From: Crocosphaera sp.
GTDB taxonomy: Bacteria; Cyanobacteriota; Cyanobacteriia; Cyanobacteriales; Microcystaceae
Assembly: GCF_030064895.1 (NCBI RefSeq)
Contig: NZ_JASJEB010000004.1
Coordinates: 1-64,000, forward strand
Direction of reading: 5' to 3'
DNA length: 64,000 nt
Below the pieces are notes generated by a model, which was not told where the DNA came from, made no database searches, and saw only the letters and a program-made list of their open reading frames with translations. Below, piece after piece: positions 9,885 through 19,347 of the stretch. Made by a program: the position numbers and the translations under genes. The number at the start of each line of letters is the position of its first letter. Position 1 is the first letter of the stretch.

Positions 9885-9999
9885 GTTCGGAGTTCGGAGT
9901 TCGGAGTTCGGAGTTATAATTTTTTTAACGAGAGAATGAAGGTTTGAGACTTCTGATTTGAATCAGTTTTCTCGAAATTTCCTTATATCGAACTCAGGT
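9883..9999 (+). repeat. Dispersed structured repeat, copy 1
   Basis: After the DUF3119 stop come four short direct repeats (GAGTTCG units). A segment of about 88 nt follows, from about 9912 to 9999, that recurs at about 54098-54185 with only about two differences. Inside is a potential hairpin, CTGATT-TG-AATCAG, flanked by CGAGA and TCTCG that can extend the fold. In the second copy the one change in the stem keeps a T-G pair. Both copies start at a stop codon and lie on the same strand. It may be a small mobile repeat or a 3' UTR element. Confidence 0.7.
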
Positions 10000-10091
10000 A
10001 AGCAAATGAGTTGAAATAAGCAACAACTCAACCATAAAATTTCTGGAAAAATAGGCAAAAGCTAATAATTTTAGTGTGATTTTTTCTAGCA

Positions 10092-10192
10092 ATACCAATT
10101 TCTTAAATTTCGGCTACACATCTCCGTAGGGGTCAACGCCCTTTGAACGCTACAATATAAAATTATCTAGTCTAAGTTGATGAAAATGGTAT
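10092..10192. mobile_element. MITE-like element with terminal inverted repeats
   Basis: The 101-bp segment starts ATACCAATTTC and ends GAAAATGGTAT, an 11-bp inverted pair with one mismatch. It carries an internal GTAGGGGTCAA core. The last 25 bases, reversed, recur exactly at 48279-48303, and the ATACCA plus GTAGGGGT(T/C)AA combination occurs again near 24850 and 62355. It has no coding capacity. Non-autonomous element status is inferred from the ends and copies. Confidence 0.55.
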
Positions 10193-10241
10193 CAATTGCC
10201 AGACTCTCAAATATTGAACTCTGTCCTTAAAATATAAATCT

Positions 10242-11417
10242 ATGACCTCAGACGTTCCCCAATCTTCTAACATCGACCTTACTCCTAATACACCTCAAGA
10301 GGACGTTGCTATTGAGAAAACAGAAGAATTAGAATCACTAAAAATTCCCGATCTAGAAGGGGAAAAAAACCCAGTTGTTGACTCATCAGATCAAGATTTA
10401 TCCCCCATTGATGAGAAATTATTACCCGTGAATTTAGAAAAAACCATTGAGGAACTTACCCAAGAGGTTGAAGAATTAAAACAACATAAACAGGTATTAA
10501 TCGCTGAAATAGAAGCCTTAGAAGTCAGCAAAGCCCAAAAACTGTCAGAAAAAACCCAGACAGTAGAAGCAACTTTAGAAAAAATGATTGTTGAAGGACT
10601 CAAAGAACTTCAGCAAAAAAAACAAACCCTGGAACTATCTGTAGAACAATTAGAACGTCGTCGAGACCGAATTCGTGAGGAAATGAAGACCTCTTTTGCA
10701 GGAATCTCTCAAGACTTGGCTATCCGTGTACAAGGATTTAAAGATTATCTGGTGGGCAGTTTACAGGATCTCGCAGCAGCGGCCGAACAGTTAGACTTAC
10801 CAACTCAACAGAGTTGGGAAGAACCATCAGAACCAGTCAACTCTCCTTCAGTAAGTAACTCAACACTCCAATTTGCTCCTCAAGAATTCGCGGAACAAAC
10901 CCGTAAAATTCAGGAAATTTTAGAACAGTATCGCAGAAACCCTGACTACTATGGTCCTCCCTGGCAGTTACGTCGAACCTTTGAACCTATTCATGCCGAA
11001 AGAGTCCAGAAATGGTTCTTTTCTCAAGGAGGGAGAGGTACAATCAAGTCAATGGGAAGTCGTTTACAAAATATTTTAGTCGCTTCTGCTGTTATTTCTG
11101 TCTTGAACGAACTACACGGCGATCGCACTCGTTTTCTAATTTTGGCCAACACCCCAGAAAGACTAGGAGAATGGCGACGGGGACTGCAAGACTGCTTAGG
11201 TATTTCTCGTGGTGATTTTGGACCAGAAAGAGGAGTTGTTCTCTTCGAGTCCCCAGATGCTTTGGTTCAAAAAGCAGAAAGATTAGAGGAAGATGAGTTT
11301 ATCCCTCTGGTGATCATCGATGAAACAGAAGAACAAATTAGTCTCTCTTTACTACAATTTTCCTTGTGGTTGGCCTTTGCACCAGATCCACAGCAAATGA
11401 ATAGTTATCTTTATTAA
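10242..11417 (+). CDS. DUF3086 domain protein with N-terminal coiled coil
   Basis: This 391-residue cyanobacterial protein has an acidic, Pro-rich head (residues 1-65). A long predicted coiled coil follows (about 66-150; EKTIEELTQEVEELKQHK, then LEKMIVEGLKELQQKKQ). A globular C-terminal half (about 235-391) carries the DUF3086 landmarks NPDYYGPPWQLRRTFEPIH, GGRGTIKSMGSRLQN and NELHGDRTRFLILANTPERLGEW. The family has no established function. The sequence has no signal peptide or membrane segment, so it is probably cytoplasmic. plsY starts 15 bp downstream on the same strand, suggesting co-transcription. Confidence 0.8.
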   Translation: MTSDVPQSSNIDLTPNTPQEDVAIEKTEELESLKIPDLEGEKNPVVDSSDQDLSPIDEKLLPVNLEKTIEELTQEVEELKQHKQVLIAEIEALEVSKAQKLSEKTQTVEATLEKMIVEGLKELQQKKQTLELSVEQLERRRDRIREEMKTSFAGISQDLAIRVQGFKDYLVGSLQDLAAAAEQLDLPTQQSWEEPSEPVNSPSVSNSTLQFAPQEFAEQTRKIQEILEQYRRNPDYYGPPWQLRRTFEPIHAERVQKWFFSQGGRGTIKSMGSRLQNILVASAVISVLNELHGDRTRFLILANTPERLGEWRRGLQDCLGISRGDFGPERGVVLFESPDALVQKAERLEEDEFIPLVIIDETEEQISLSLLQFSLWLAFAPDPQQMNSYLY

Positions 11418-11432
11418 TTTTCTTAGTGACTT

Positions 11433-12080
11433 ATGGCTTTTTTGATTAGCGCATTACTAACTCTTATCGGCTATTTACTAGGTTCAATTCCCACAGGATA
11501 CTTGACCGCATTCTATCTTGAAGGTATTGATATCCGTGAACATGGTTCAGGATCTACAGGTGCCACCAATATTTTACGGACAGTTGGCAAACGGGCAGCG
11601 ATATTTGTCTTCATAGCAGATGTAGTTAAGGCTATGTTAGCTGTTGTTGTGGTTAAATTATGGTTTTTGCTGCCTTATGCTGATCTTCTGCCTTTACAAT
11701 GGAAATCTTGGTTAGTTGTTTTAGCCGCGATCGCTGCTATTTTTGGTCATAGTAAATCTATTTTTCTCAATTTTACAGGAGGAAAGTCTGTGGCCTCTAG
11801 TTTGGGAGTGTTATTGGTACTTAACCCCATTGTCGCTTTAGGTACGTTAGGCAGCTTTTTAGTGATGTTAGCTTTATCCCGTATAGTTTCCTTGAGTTCT
11901 ATTACTGGAGTTCTTGCTGTTAATATCCTCATGTTTGCCTTACATCAACCTTTACCCTATTGCTTATTTGGGGTAATTGCTGGAGTGTATGTTACGTTCC
12001 GTCATCGTACGAATATTATGCGTATTTTCGCAGGAACTGAACCGAGAGTTGGACAAAAATTACAACAAGAAGGAAGTTAA
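11433..12080 (+). CDS. plsY: Glycerol-3-phosphate acyltransferase PlsY
   Basis: PlsY transfers an acyl group from acyl-phosphate to the sn-1 position of glycerol-3-phosphate, the first step of phospholipid synthesis, in the inner membrane. The 215-residue protein has the expected multi-spanning topology and all three cytoplasmic motifs. These are GSIPTGYLTAFYLEGIDIREHGSGSTGATN (split here as GSIPTG and GSGSTGATN), FGHSKSIFLNFTGGKSVAS, and the C-terminal TFRHRTNIMRI. The length is normal. It follows the DUF3086 gene by 15 bp and ends in a strong terminator, so the two probably form one operon. Confidence 0.93.
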   Translation: MAFLISALLTLIGYLLGSIPTGYLTAFYLEGIDIREHGSGSTGATNILRTVGKRAAIFVFIADVVKAMLAVVVVKLWFLLPYADLLPLQWKSWLVVLAAIAAIFGHSKSIFLNFTGGKSVASSLGVLLVLNPIVALGTLGSFLVMLALSRIVSLSSITGVLAVNILMFALHQPLPYCLFGVIAGVYVTFRHRTNIMRIFAGTEPRVGQKLQQEGS

Positions 12081-12109
12081 TTATTTCTGAGTTTGATCTT
12101 ATTTAGAGT

Positions 12110-12154
12110 ACCGGGAGGCAGTTATAATTCTTATTAACTGTCTCCTGGTTTTTT
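12110..12154 (+). terminator. Rho-independent terminator after plsY
   Basis: ACCGGGAGGCAGTTA and TAACTGTCTCCTGGT form a 15-bp stem (two G-U pairs) with a ten-base loop. A T-run at about 12148-12154 follows directly. This is the clearest classic terminator in the left third of the window and ends the DUF3086-plsY transcript. Confidence 0.85.
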
Positions 12155-12181
12155 ATCATCTTTTTTATCATACAAAAGTTT

Positions 12182-15100
12182 ATGGATCGAGAAACATTTA
12201 AAGAAATTTACTACAATAAACTTACCTCAAAACAGAGGCAAGCCTTACAAGGATTTTTATCAGGGTTGTCAGATTTAGATATTGCTTACAAAATGGACGC
12301 AACAAATCGAGCAACAGCTACTAAGCACTTAACTAATGTGGGAAAAAAGTTCGGTTACCCCCCGGAAATTGAACCGGATTATCGATTTATTTTAGTAGAA
12401 TTATTTGCTCAATATTTACCTGAGTTAGTGAGTAAGAAAGTTTTAGATAGATATGGATTATTTAACCAAGAAATTCGCTTTCCTGAGGGAACAGAACCGT
12501 TAGGTTCCCCTTTCTATGAACTTCGCTCTGTTGAAGAAAGTTGTTATGCAGAAATTCAGGAACCTGGGGCATTAATACGAGTTAAAGCTCCCAGGAAAAT
12601 GGGAAAAACTTCCTTGATTAAAAGAATACTTGCTCGTGGTAAAAAGAAAAATTTTAAAACAGTTTACTTGAATTTTAGTTTAATCGAAAAGCAAAAAATG
12701 TCACAACAGGAACAATTTTTAAAGAGCTTTTTTGATTATATCTTATTACAGCTGTCTTGGCCCAATAGTGGTGAAAGACAAGACTTTAATATGTTGAAAT
12801 TAACTCATCAATTAGAAATATTGCTTAAGCAGATTCCTGAAGGAATTATCTTAGCTTTAGATGAGATTGATCAATTGTTTGAATACCCAGAAATATATCA
12901 AATTAATATTACTTATTTAGTCAGGTTAACAGGTTTTACCTTTGAAGAATCTAAAGCAGCTTTATTACCAGGATTAACCGATGATTTACAATGTGCTGAG
13001 TCTATTCTTAAACAAATTTTAGATTGGACAGGTGGACAACCTTTTTTAACTCAAAAATTATGTCGTATTGTTCAACAAAAAAACAAAATTAATAGTATTA
13101 ATATTAATGAATTAGTCAAAGAATCTATACTAGATAATTGGGAATTTCAAGATCAACCTGAACATTTGAAAACAATTCGCGATCGCTTATTAAATGATGA
13201 GACAAAAGCGATTCAACTATTAGGATTATATCAAGAAGTTTTATTATCTAATACTAATTCATCTTATTTTCCTATAAAAGTTGATAATTCTTTAGGACAA
13301 GTGCAGTTAAGATTATCTGGTATTGTTGGAATTAAAGACAACTATTTACAAGTTTATAATCCAATTTATGAATATATTTTTAATTTAGATTGGGTAAAAA
13401 GTAAATTAGCTAAGTTACGTCCCTATGCAGCAAAAATGAATGCTTGGATTGAGTCTAATTATAATTCAGATTACTTATTACAAGGAGAAACATTAGATGA
13501 GGTTATTAAATGGTCAGATAACCAGAAACTAAGTTCAATTGACTATCAATTTATTACCGCATCTCAACAGTTTTTTGTTAAACAAGAAACCTTAGAAAAA
13601 GAAGCAAAAATTAAGGCAAATTTGCTGTTGCAACAAGCAAATAAAAAAGCAAGACGGTTAGTATTAGGTGGGAGTATTTTTTCAATTTTTTCATTATTTT
13701 TAGTTGTAAGTAGTATTATTTTTGTCCAATATCAGCGTAAAAAAGCTAACATTTTTCAAAACCAAGTCAAAACAATACAACAAAGTTATAATGCAGAACA
13801 ACAATTTAATTCTCAACCCTTAGAAGGTTTATTATCAGGAATAAAAGCTGGAGAAAGCTTAGAAAATTTAGTTGATAATTTGTCATTTATTGAACAATAC
13901 AAAAGTTTTTCACCTGTATTAGTATTACTAAAAATTTTAACTGAAATTAAAATTTTTAATCAAGTTCAAACAAACATTGAAAATGTAAGAAGTCTTCAAT
14001 TTAGTCCCCAAGGAGATTTAATTGCTATTTCGGGAGATAACGATCTGATAATCTTATCAAAATCAGGGAAAATAATTCAGACATTTACTTTAAAATCAGA
14101 AGACTCAATTAAAACATTACAGTGGGATAAGATAACGCACAATCTGATTATAATAACAACAAAAGGAAATATTATGATTTGGGATAAAAATATTGATCAA
14201 TTACAGTTATTGACTTCATATAACAATGATTTATTAAAAGCAAAAATTAGTTCTGATGGTCAAATCATTGCTATTATTACTTCTCAAAATTTAAGACAAG
14301 TTTTAGAAGTTTGGAAACTAGATAAAACATTAAAAAAAGAATTTTCTGTTCAAACATCAGGAGTAGAAACTTTGAATATTAGTCCTGATAATCGTATTAT
14401 TGCTCTAGGAAACGAAGATGGAATAATTAAACTTTTAGATAGGGATGGAAATGTTAAACAGACATTATCAAAGCATGAAAAGTTTATTACTAAAATTAGC
14501 TTTAGTCCTGATAATAAAATGATCGCAACTGGAAGTGATGACGGGATAATAAAGTTGTGGGAGATGGATGGAACTTTGAAAGAAACACTAGAAGAACATC
14601 AAAACGGAATTACAGATATTCGCTTTAATCCTCACGGTAAATTAATTGCATCGAGTAGTGAAGATAAAACAATTAAAGTGTGGAAACAGGAGGAAAATTC
14701 AACTACTATTTTATCAAATTATAATAACGCTGGTACTCACTTTGATTTTAGTCCCGACGGCAAAATTTTAGTCTCGGGAAGTTACTCGAAACTGGTAAAA
14801 TTTTGGAAATTAAATCAGGTAGGATTACCAACAATTACTGTCTCAGGTTCTATTGTTAATCTTGATTTTGATCAAAAAAATCAACAAATTATTATCAGCG
14901 ATATCACAGGAAATATATCTTATTTTTCCTTAGCAAATAATTCTCTTCAAAAAGTAAACTTGAATCAACAAGAATCAATGTGATCGCAGATTAATCAAGA
15001 AAAAAATATAATAGCAACTGTTGATGATTTTTTCATCAAATTATGGACATTAAAGGGAGAATTAATCAAAGAAATTTCAACTAAAAATTCATTTATATCA

Positions 15101-15787
15101 AGTCTTACTTTTCACCCCAAAGAAAAAATAATAGCGATTGGAACTGATCAAGAAAAGATTGAATTATTAGACTTTCAAGGAAACTCAATTAATGTTATAC
15201 CAACTCAACCCGGTTGGATAACAAGTCTGAGTTTTCATCCCCAAAAAAACATAATTGCATCGGGGGATGAAAATGGGATAATTAACTTATGGACAAAGGA
15301 AGGAAAGTTACTTAAATCTTTAAACAATCATCAGCAAGAAATCCTGGATTTAACCTTTAGTCCCGATGGTCAATATTTAGTATCTGCTAGTAAAGACACA
15401 ACCTTAAATTTGTGGACAGTCGAGGGTGAAAAAATCAAAACTTTGAGTGGACATACCCAAGACATTCATCAAGTTGTTTTTAACCCTAATAGTTCAATAA
15501 TTGCTTCTGGAGATGCAGCAGGAGTGATTAAATTATGGGATAAAGAAGGGACACCTTTAATCACCCTTAACGCGTCTGAAACAAAGATTAATAGTCTTCG
15601 TTTTACTGAGGATGGATTAAACCTTATTTCAGGGGATAATCAAGGTGTCGTTATAGTTTGGCCTCTACAAATACAAACATTATTGAATCAAAGTTGTCGC
15701 TGGTTAGATGATTATTGGTTAACCCATCCCCAACAACTCAAAGAAGAATATTCTCGTTGTACTTCTGCAAACCAAAATATTAAGTAA
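12182..15787 (+). pseudogene. HTH / AAA-like ATPase / WD40 protein interrupted by an in-frame TGA
   Basis: The frame from 12182 is open to a TGA at 14981-14983 (933 codons). It then continues in the same frame for 267 more codons of clear WD40 sequence to the stop at 15785-15787. The order is an N-terminal helix-turn-helix (about 10-60), an AAA-like P-loop ATPase (Walker A APRKMGKTS at 136-144; Walker B IILALDEID at 223-231), a helical region with WTGGQPFLTQKLC, a membrane helix (about 493-516) and then WD40 blades. The end LNQSCRWLDDYWLTHPQ is the usual tail of cyanobacterial members. Between EYPEIYQ and INITYLVRLTGF (about residue 241) relatives have, as I recall, some 70-90 extra residues, so an internal deletion is also likely. 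Such STAND-type proteins are thought to sense signals. One TGG-to-TGA change would cause the stop; a sequencing error is the alternative. Confidence 0.8.
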
Positions 15788-16085
15788 TAGACTGTTTCAG
15801 CTAAAATGAGTTAACAGGAATTTGAGCATCTTGCTCACTTGCTGTACAAATAGCAAGCATGATGATTGCACGGCATTAACAGCCCTTCGGGCGAGGCAGG
15901 AGGCAGGGGGCAGGAGGCAGAAGGAGATATTTTAGTTAGTAGTAAAGCCTTTTTGCCTCGCCCAATTGGGTTTAAGTCCCCTGCCAAAATTTTTAATTTG
16001 GCAGTCTTCGGTTAGATGCGGGTTTAAATCCCCATCTATACCGACCTCCTGCCTCCTGCCTTTCAACTCCTGCCTCCTTTAAATT
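15788..16085. repeat. Repeat-rich intergenic spacer
   Basis: The spacer contains runs of a GCAGGAG-type heptamer at about 15894-15925 and their complements (CTCCTGCC) at about 16046-16080. The two blocks can pair over the whole spacer. Between them are two tRNA-T-arm-like strings, GGGTTTAAGTCCCC and GGGTTTAAATCCCC, and a TGCCAAA...TTTGGCA hairpin. No gene is visible. The same CTCCTGCCTCCTGCC string occurs near 63893. It looks like the short tandemly repeated repeats known from many cyanobacteria. Confidence 0.5.
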
Positions 16086-17195
16086 TTATTTGATGATTAA
16101 TTTATAATCTCCCGTTTCTCCAGGTTCAAAGGTATTAGATACAATTATATATTGACCGTCTTCTGGCAATCTAGCTCTAATTTTTGCATTGAAGTTATTA
16201 GGGGAAATATCGTCATTCTGAGCAATGATTTTTTCTTGTTTAGGAAAGACTAAAAATAAGTTACCATCAATACGATTACTATTCATTTCAATTATGACTT
16301 CTTGACCAGCACGGCCAGAAAATTGATATCTATGATAATAACTATTATTGGGTAAAGTTTTTTCTCCTGCTTTAAAACTAGCCGTTATAATAGTACCTTC
16401 TGGGGGTAATTCTGGTACTTGAGATTGTCGGGTATTATTCTGTTGTGGACGCTGAGCAATTTTTGGAGCATTTCCCTGTTCAATAGCAACTAAAAAGGGT
16501 TGTAAATGTTTAACCGATAAGGCTAAACTAATGCCCATATAAAATTTCTTTCCTGTGTGATTAATCAATGCGGTATTTACCCCGATTACTTCTCCCTTGG
16601 AGTTTAATAATGGTCCACCAGAATTGCCACCGTTAATGGCTGCATCGTGTTGAATCATTCCTCCTCCTTCATGAAGACGACTAACAACTCCGTAAGTAAA
16701 AGTATTGTGAAAATCTTCACGTAAAGGAGTGCCAATGGCATAAACAGATTGACCTACTTTAACTGAATTAGCAGAAGCGAAAGGAAGAAAGGGCAAATTA
16801 TTTTGATTGCGAATTTTTATGGCAGCTAAATCTATGCCATTTGGTTCAAAAGCTACGATATCAGCTACGGCTTTTGTTCCATCTGCTAACTTAATATCAA
16901 CAGGAGAATTACTATCCTCAATCACATGAGAATTTGTTATCACTAATCCATCAGAACTGACAATAAAACCACTTCCTATACTTCCCTTATCAGTAAGAAT
17001 AAGTACCACACTAGGACTCGCTTGTTCATAAACACGAATACGGGTTTTTTCTTCTGCTGTTTCTGCCGATACCGAAGCAGAAGGAATAATACTATTTCCC
17101 TTCAAATCAAAACTATCAATTACCATATATCCACCTACGCTAATTAATCCAGTTAGTAGGCCACTAATACTGAGTCGCAATAGTTGTTTTTTCAT
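16086..17195 (-). CDS. Secreted S1C (Deg/Htr-like) serine protease with PPC domain
   Basis: The 369-residue protein has an N-terminal membrane or signal segment (about 5-25). The trypsin-like domain (about 52-240) has an intact triad: His90 in TNSHVIED, Asp122 in GIDLAAI and Ser192 in GGNSGGPLL. There is no PDZ domain. Instead residues about 266-369 form a pre-peptidase C-terminal (PPC) beta domain (PNNSYYHRYQFSGRAGQEV, then DGQYIIVSNTFEPGETGDY), often found on secreted peptidases. It should act in the periplasm or outside the cell. Its upstream region has TTCACCA/TGGTGAA elements, including a palindrome shared with the COP23 promoter at 24.08 kb. That sharing suggests co-regulation with the COP23 locus. 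Confidence 0.88.
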   Translation of the reverse strand: MKKQLLRLSISGLLTGLISVGGYMVIDSFDLKGNSIIPSASVSAETAEEKTRIRVYEQASPSVVLILTDKGSIGSGFIVSSDGLVITNSHVIEDSNSPVDIKLADGTKAVADIVAFEPNGIDLAAIKIRNQNNLPFLPFASANSVKVGQSVYAIGTPLREDFHNTFTYGVVSRLHEGGGMIQHDAAINGGNSGGPLLNSKGEVIGVNTALINHTGKKFYMGISLALSVKHLQPFLVAIEQGNAPKIAQRPQQNNTRQSQVPELPPEGTIITASFKAGEKTLPNNSYYHRYQFSGRAGQEVIIEMNSNRIDGNLFLVFPKQEKIIAQNDDISPNNFNAKIRARLPEDGQYIIVSNTFEPGETGDYKLIIK

Positions 17196-17299
17196 GGGTT
17201 TATCTCCTCATCTTTGATTACTTAACAGAATAATTCAATTCACCAAACTTGTGAGAATAGGTGCCGAAAATTTCTCCTTATCTTCCTTGGTGAATATTT

Positions 17300-17319
17300 T
17301 GGTGAACAAAACGTCACCA
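17300..17319. promoter_or_regulatory. Palindrome TGGTGA-N8-TCACCA upstream of the S1C protease
   Basis: This 20-bp palindrome lies 105-124 bp upstream of the protease start. Further half-sites are nearby: TTCACCA at 17239-17245 and TGGTGAA at 17288-17294. The same palindrome with the same eight-base spacer is found at 24084-24103. It is probably the binding site of a dimeric regulator; which one is unknown. Confidence 0.5.
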
Positions 17320-17382
17320 GGAATCTAAACGGTGCATAACAGTAGGGTGGGTTAGACGGCTATAATCGTTGTTATCTTTAAT

Positions 17383-18785
17383 GTCGAGGTGAAGACCCCC
17401 GTTACACGAATGTTAACGGTGGGATGAAACCTCGACCAGTATATAAACTGCGGAGCAACAATATTTTAGCAACTGTTTGGTCAAGCAAGAAACCTTTGTG
17501 TTAAACTATATTTAGGCTTGCAAGGTTGGCATAAATGTTAGTCCTAGAGTTCAAAGTTAGAGCTAAAAAGCATCAATATTCAGCTATAGATGAGGCGATA
17601 CGTACCGCTCAGTTTGTCCAGAATAAGTGTTTGCGCTTTTGGATGGACAATCAAAAAGTCGGCAAGTATGACCTCAACAAGTATTGTCGTGTATTAGCCC
17701 ATACTTTTGACTTTGCTGACAAACTAAACTCACAAGCTAGACAGTCTAGTGCTGAAAGATCATGGTCAGCTATCTCTCGATTTTACGACAATTGTAAACG
17801 AAAGATTCCTGGTAAAAAAGGGTTTCCAACGTTTAAAAAAAACTGCCGTTCTGTAGAATACAAGACCACGGGATGGAAGTTAGACTTAACTACCAGAAAA
17901 GCCATTACTTTTACTGATAAGAATAATATTGGTAGAGTCAAGCTAGTAGGAACTTACGACTTAAACTTTTACCCGATTGAGTCCATCAAACGAGTAAGGT
18001 TAATTCGTAGGGCTAATGGGTACTATTGTCAGTTCATCTTGTCAGTTGATGTAAAAATAGACACTGAACCAGCTAATAGTGTAATTGGTTTAGATGTAGG
18101 TTTAGAGTCTTTCTACACTGACCAAAATGGCGACAAAATTGATAACCCTAGATTCCTAAGAAAAGGAGAAAAGAAGCTTAAAAAACTGCAAAGAAGACTA
18201 TCTAGAAAAAAGAAAGGGTCTTCTAATAGAAGAAAAGCTAGACAGCGATTAGCTAAAGCTCACCTTAAAATAAGTAGGCAACGTAAAGACTTTGCTGTGA
18301 AGTTAGCAAGGTGCGTAATTTACTCTAACGACGTAATTGCCTACGAAGATTTAAGGATAAAGAACTTAGTAAAAAATCATTGTCTAGCAAAATCAATCAA
18401 CGATGCAGCCTGGTATCAGTTTAGAGAATGGATAGAGTATTTGGGGAAAAAACACGGCAAAATCACTGTTGCTGTACCCCCTCACTACACTAGCCAAAAA
18501 TGCTCTAACTGTGGAGAAATAGTTAAAAAATCTCTCTCAACAAGGACTCATATTTGTGCTTGTGGATGCCATTTAGACCGTGACGAAAATGCTGCACGCA
18601 ATATTTTGAAAATTGGATTAAGTACGGTGGGTCACACCGGAACTTGGCTACAAGATAGCCTAAACGCTTTGGGAGAGGATACCGCTACTTTTTCAGGAGA
18701 AATCCTGTCTAAGCAAGTAACCTCAGTGATCAAAGAATCCCCCGTTACAGCGTGAGCTTAACGGTGGGAGTGTCAAGACAGGAAT
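17383..18785 (+). mobile_element. IS200/IS605-type element carrying only tnpB (approximate ends)
   Basis: The element is inferred from tnpB and matching hairpins at both sides. On the left, CCCCCGTTA (17396-17404) pairs with TTAACGGTGGG (17413-17423), inside an outer GTCGAGGT/ACCTCGAC stem (17383-17390/17429-17436). On the right the identical arms recur at 18739-18747 and 18758-18768, with the tnpB stop codon in the loop. Subterminal hairpins of this kind are what the Y1 transposase of IS200/IS605 elements recognises. No tnpA is present, so it would need a transposase in trans. Exact ends are not determined. Confidence 0.6.
17535..18755 (+). CDS. tnpB: RNA-guided endonuclease TnpB
   Basis: TnpB is the RuvC-type nuclease of IS200/IS605 elements, guided by an RNA made from the element's right end; it is the ancestor of Cas12. 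The 406-residue protein has an N-terminal OrfB HTH/WED region. The RuvC catalytic acids are Asp187 (GLDVGLES), Glu271 (AYEDLRIKN) and Asp350 (DRDENAARN), with a zinc ribbon of CSNC (323-326) and CACG (341-344). A basic segment RRLSRKKKGSSNRRKARQRL lies between. All key residues are present, so it may be active. No tnpA is adjacent. A hairpin overlapping its stop probably forms part of the guide RNA scaffold. Confidence 0.92.
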   Translation: MLVLEFKVRAKKHQYSAIDEAIRTAQFVQNKCLRFWMDNQKVGKYDLNKYCRVLAHTFDFADKLNSQARQSSAERSWSAISRFYDNCKRKIPGKKGFPTFKKNCRSVEYKTTGWKLDLTTRKAITFTDKNNIGRVKLVGTYDLNFYPIESIKRVRLIRRANGYYCQFILSVDVKIDTEPANSVIGLDVGLESFYTDQNGDKIDNPRFLRKGEKKLKKLQRRLSRKKKGSSNRRKARQRLAKAHLKISRQRKDFAVKLARCVIYSNDVIAYEDLRIKNLVKNHCLAKSINDAAWYQFREWIEYLGKKHGKITVAVPPHYTSQKCSNCGEIVKKSLSTRTHICACGCHLDRDENAARNILKIGLSTVGHTGTWLQDSLNALGEDTATFSGEILSKQVTSVIKESPVTA

Positions 18786-18790
18786 CTAAC
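18739..18790 (+). ncRNA. Candidate right-end guide (omega/re) RNA scaffold of TnpB
   Basis: The hairpin CCCCCGTTA...TTAACGGTGGG overlaps the tnpB stop and is followed by GAGTGTCAAGAC. By analogy with characterised TnpB systems, the RNA scaffold covers the 3' end of tnpB and the right end, and the guide is the DNA just beyond the element. The exact RNA ends are unknown; this is inference from family behaviour. Confidence 0.4.
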
Positions 18791-18838
18791 AATCAGTCGT
18801 AACCCACCATTTCAGACTATGACTTAGGAGTTTAACTC

Positions 18839-19279
18839 ATGACTCAAACAATACCGGAATCAACTTATGAGAGAGATTATCACCAATGGACAATAGATCA
18901 AGTTAAGGCTTTGCGAGAGCTTCTGGATACTCATGGCGAACTAAGGCATCTAGGAACACTAGATTTAGAAAATATTATTGAGGAGATTGAAGCCTTGGGA
19001 CGTAGTGAATATAATGCCGTAGTCAGTTTATTAATGAGACAAATTGAACATCGTTTAAAGATTGATTATGTTCCTTTAGAAGAGTGCTATAAAAAATGGC
19101 AGGTTGAGATACAAGCTTTCAGGATTGGGATTAAACGCAAGATTGCACCCAGTATGAAGCCAAGACTTGAAGCCGAATTAGAAGAAATTTATCAAGATGC
19201 TGTGAGTTTGGTGGTTTTAGAGTACGGCGTAAAAGTACCAAATCAATGCCCTTATAGCCTAAACGAACTACTACCTTAA
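18839..19279 (+). CDS. DUF29 family protein
   Basis: The 146-residue protein matches the cyanobacterial DUF29 pattern: ESTYERDYHQWTIDQVKALRE near the start, then LDLENIIEEIEALGRSEYNAV and an alpha-helical remainder with MRQIEHRLKIDYVP. It is soluble with no signal peptide. DUF29 proteins occur in many paralogues in cyanobacteria, often near mobile DNA, and have no proven role. It starts about 50 bp after the TnpB element and could be carried with it or be the gene next to the insertion point. It is convergent with the protease/TPR gene. Confidence 0.82.
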   Translation: MTQTIPESTYERDYHQWTIDQVKALRELLDTHGELRHLGTLDLENIIEEIEALGRSEYNAVVSLLMRQIEHRLKIDYVPLEECYKKWQVEIQAFRIGIKRKIAPSMKPRLEAELEEIYQDAVSLVVLEYGVKVPNQCPYSLNELLP

Positions 19280-19347
19280 AATGGGTTTCCTGGTGTATTA
19301 GCAGAGCGTAATACACCCTACTGAACCAATTTGTAATTATCGATTTT

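Noticed and set aside
14981-14983. Selenocysteine or programmed read-through at the TGA of the WD40 gene
   Set aside because: No selenocysteine-insertion structure or machinery is visible and the position is not a redox site; a plain nonsense mutation is simpler.
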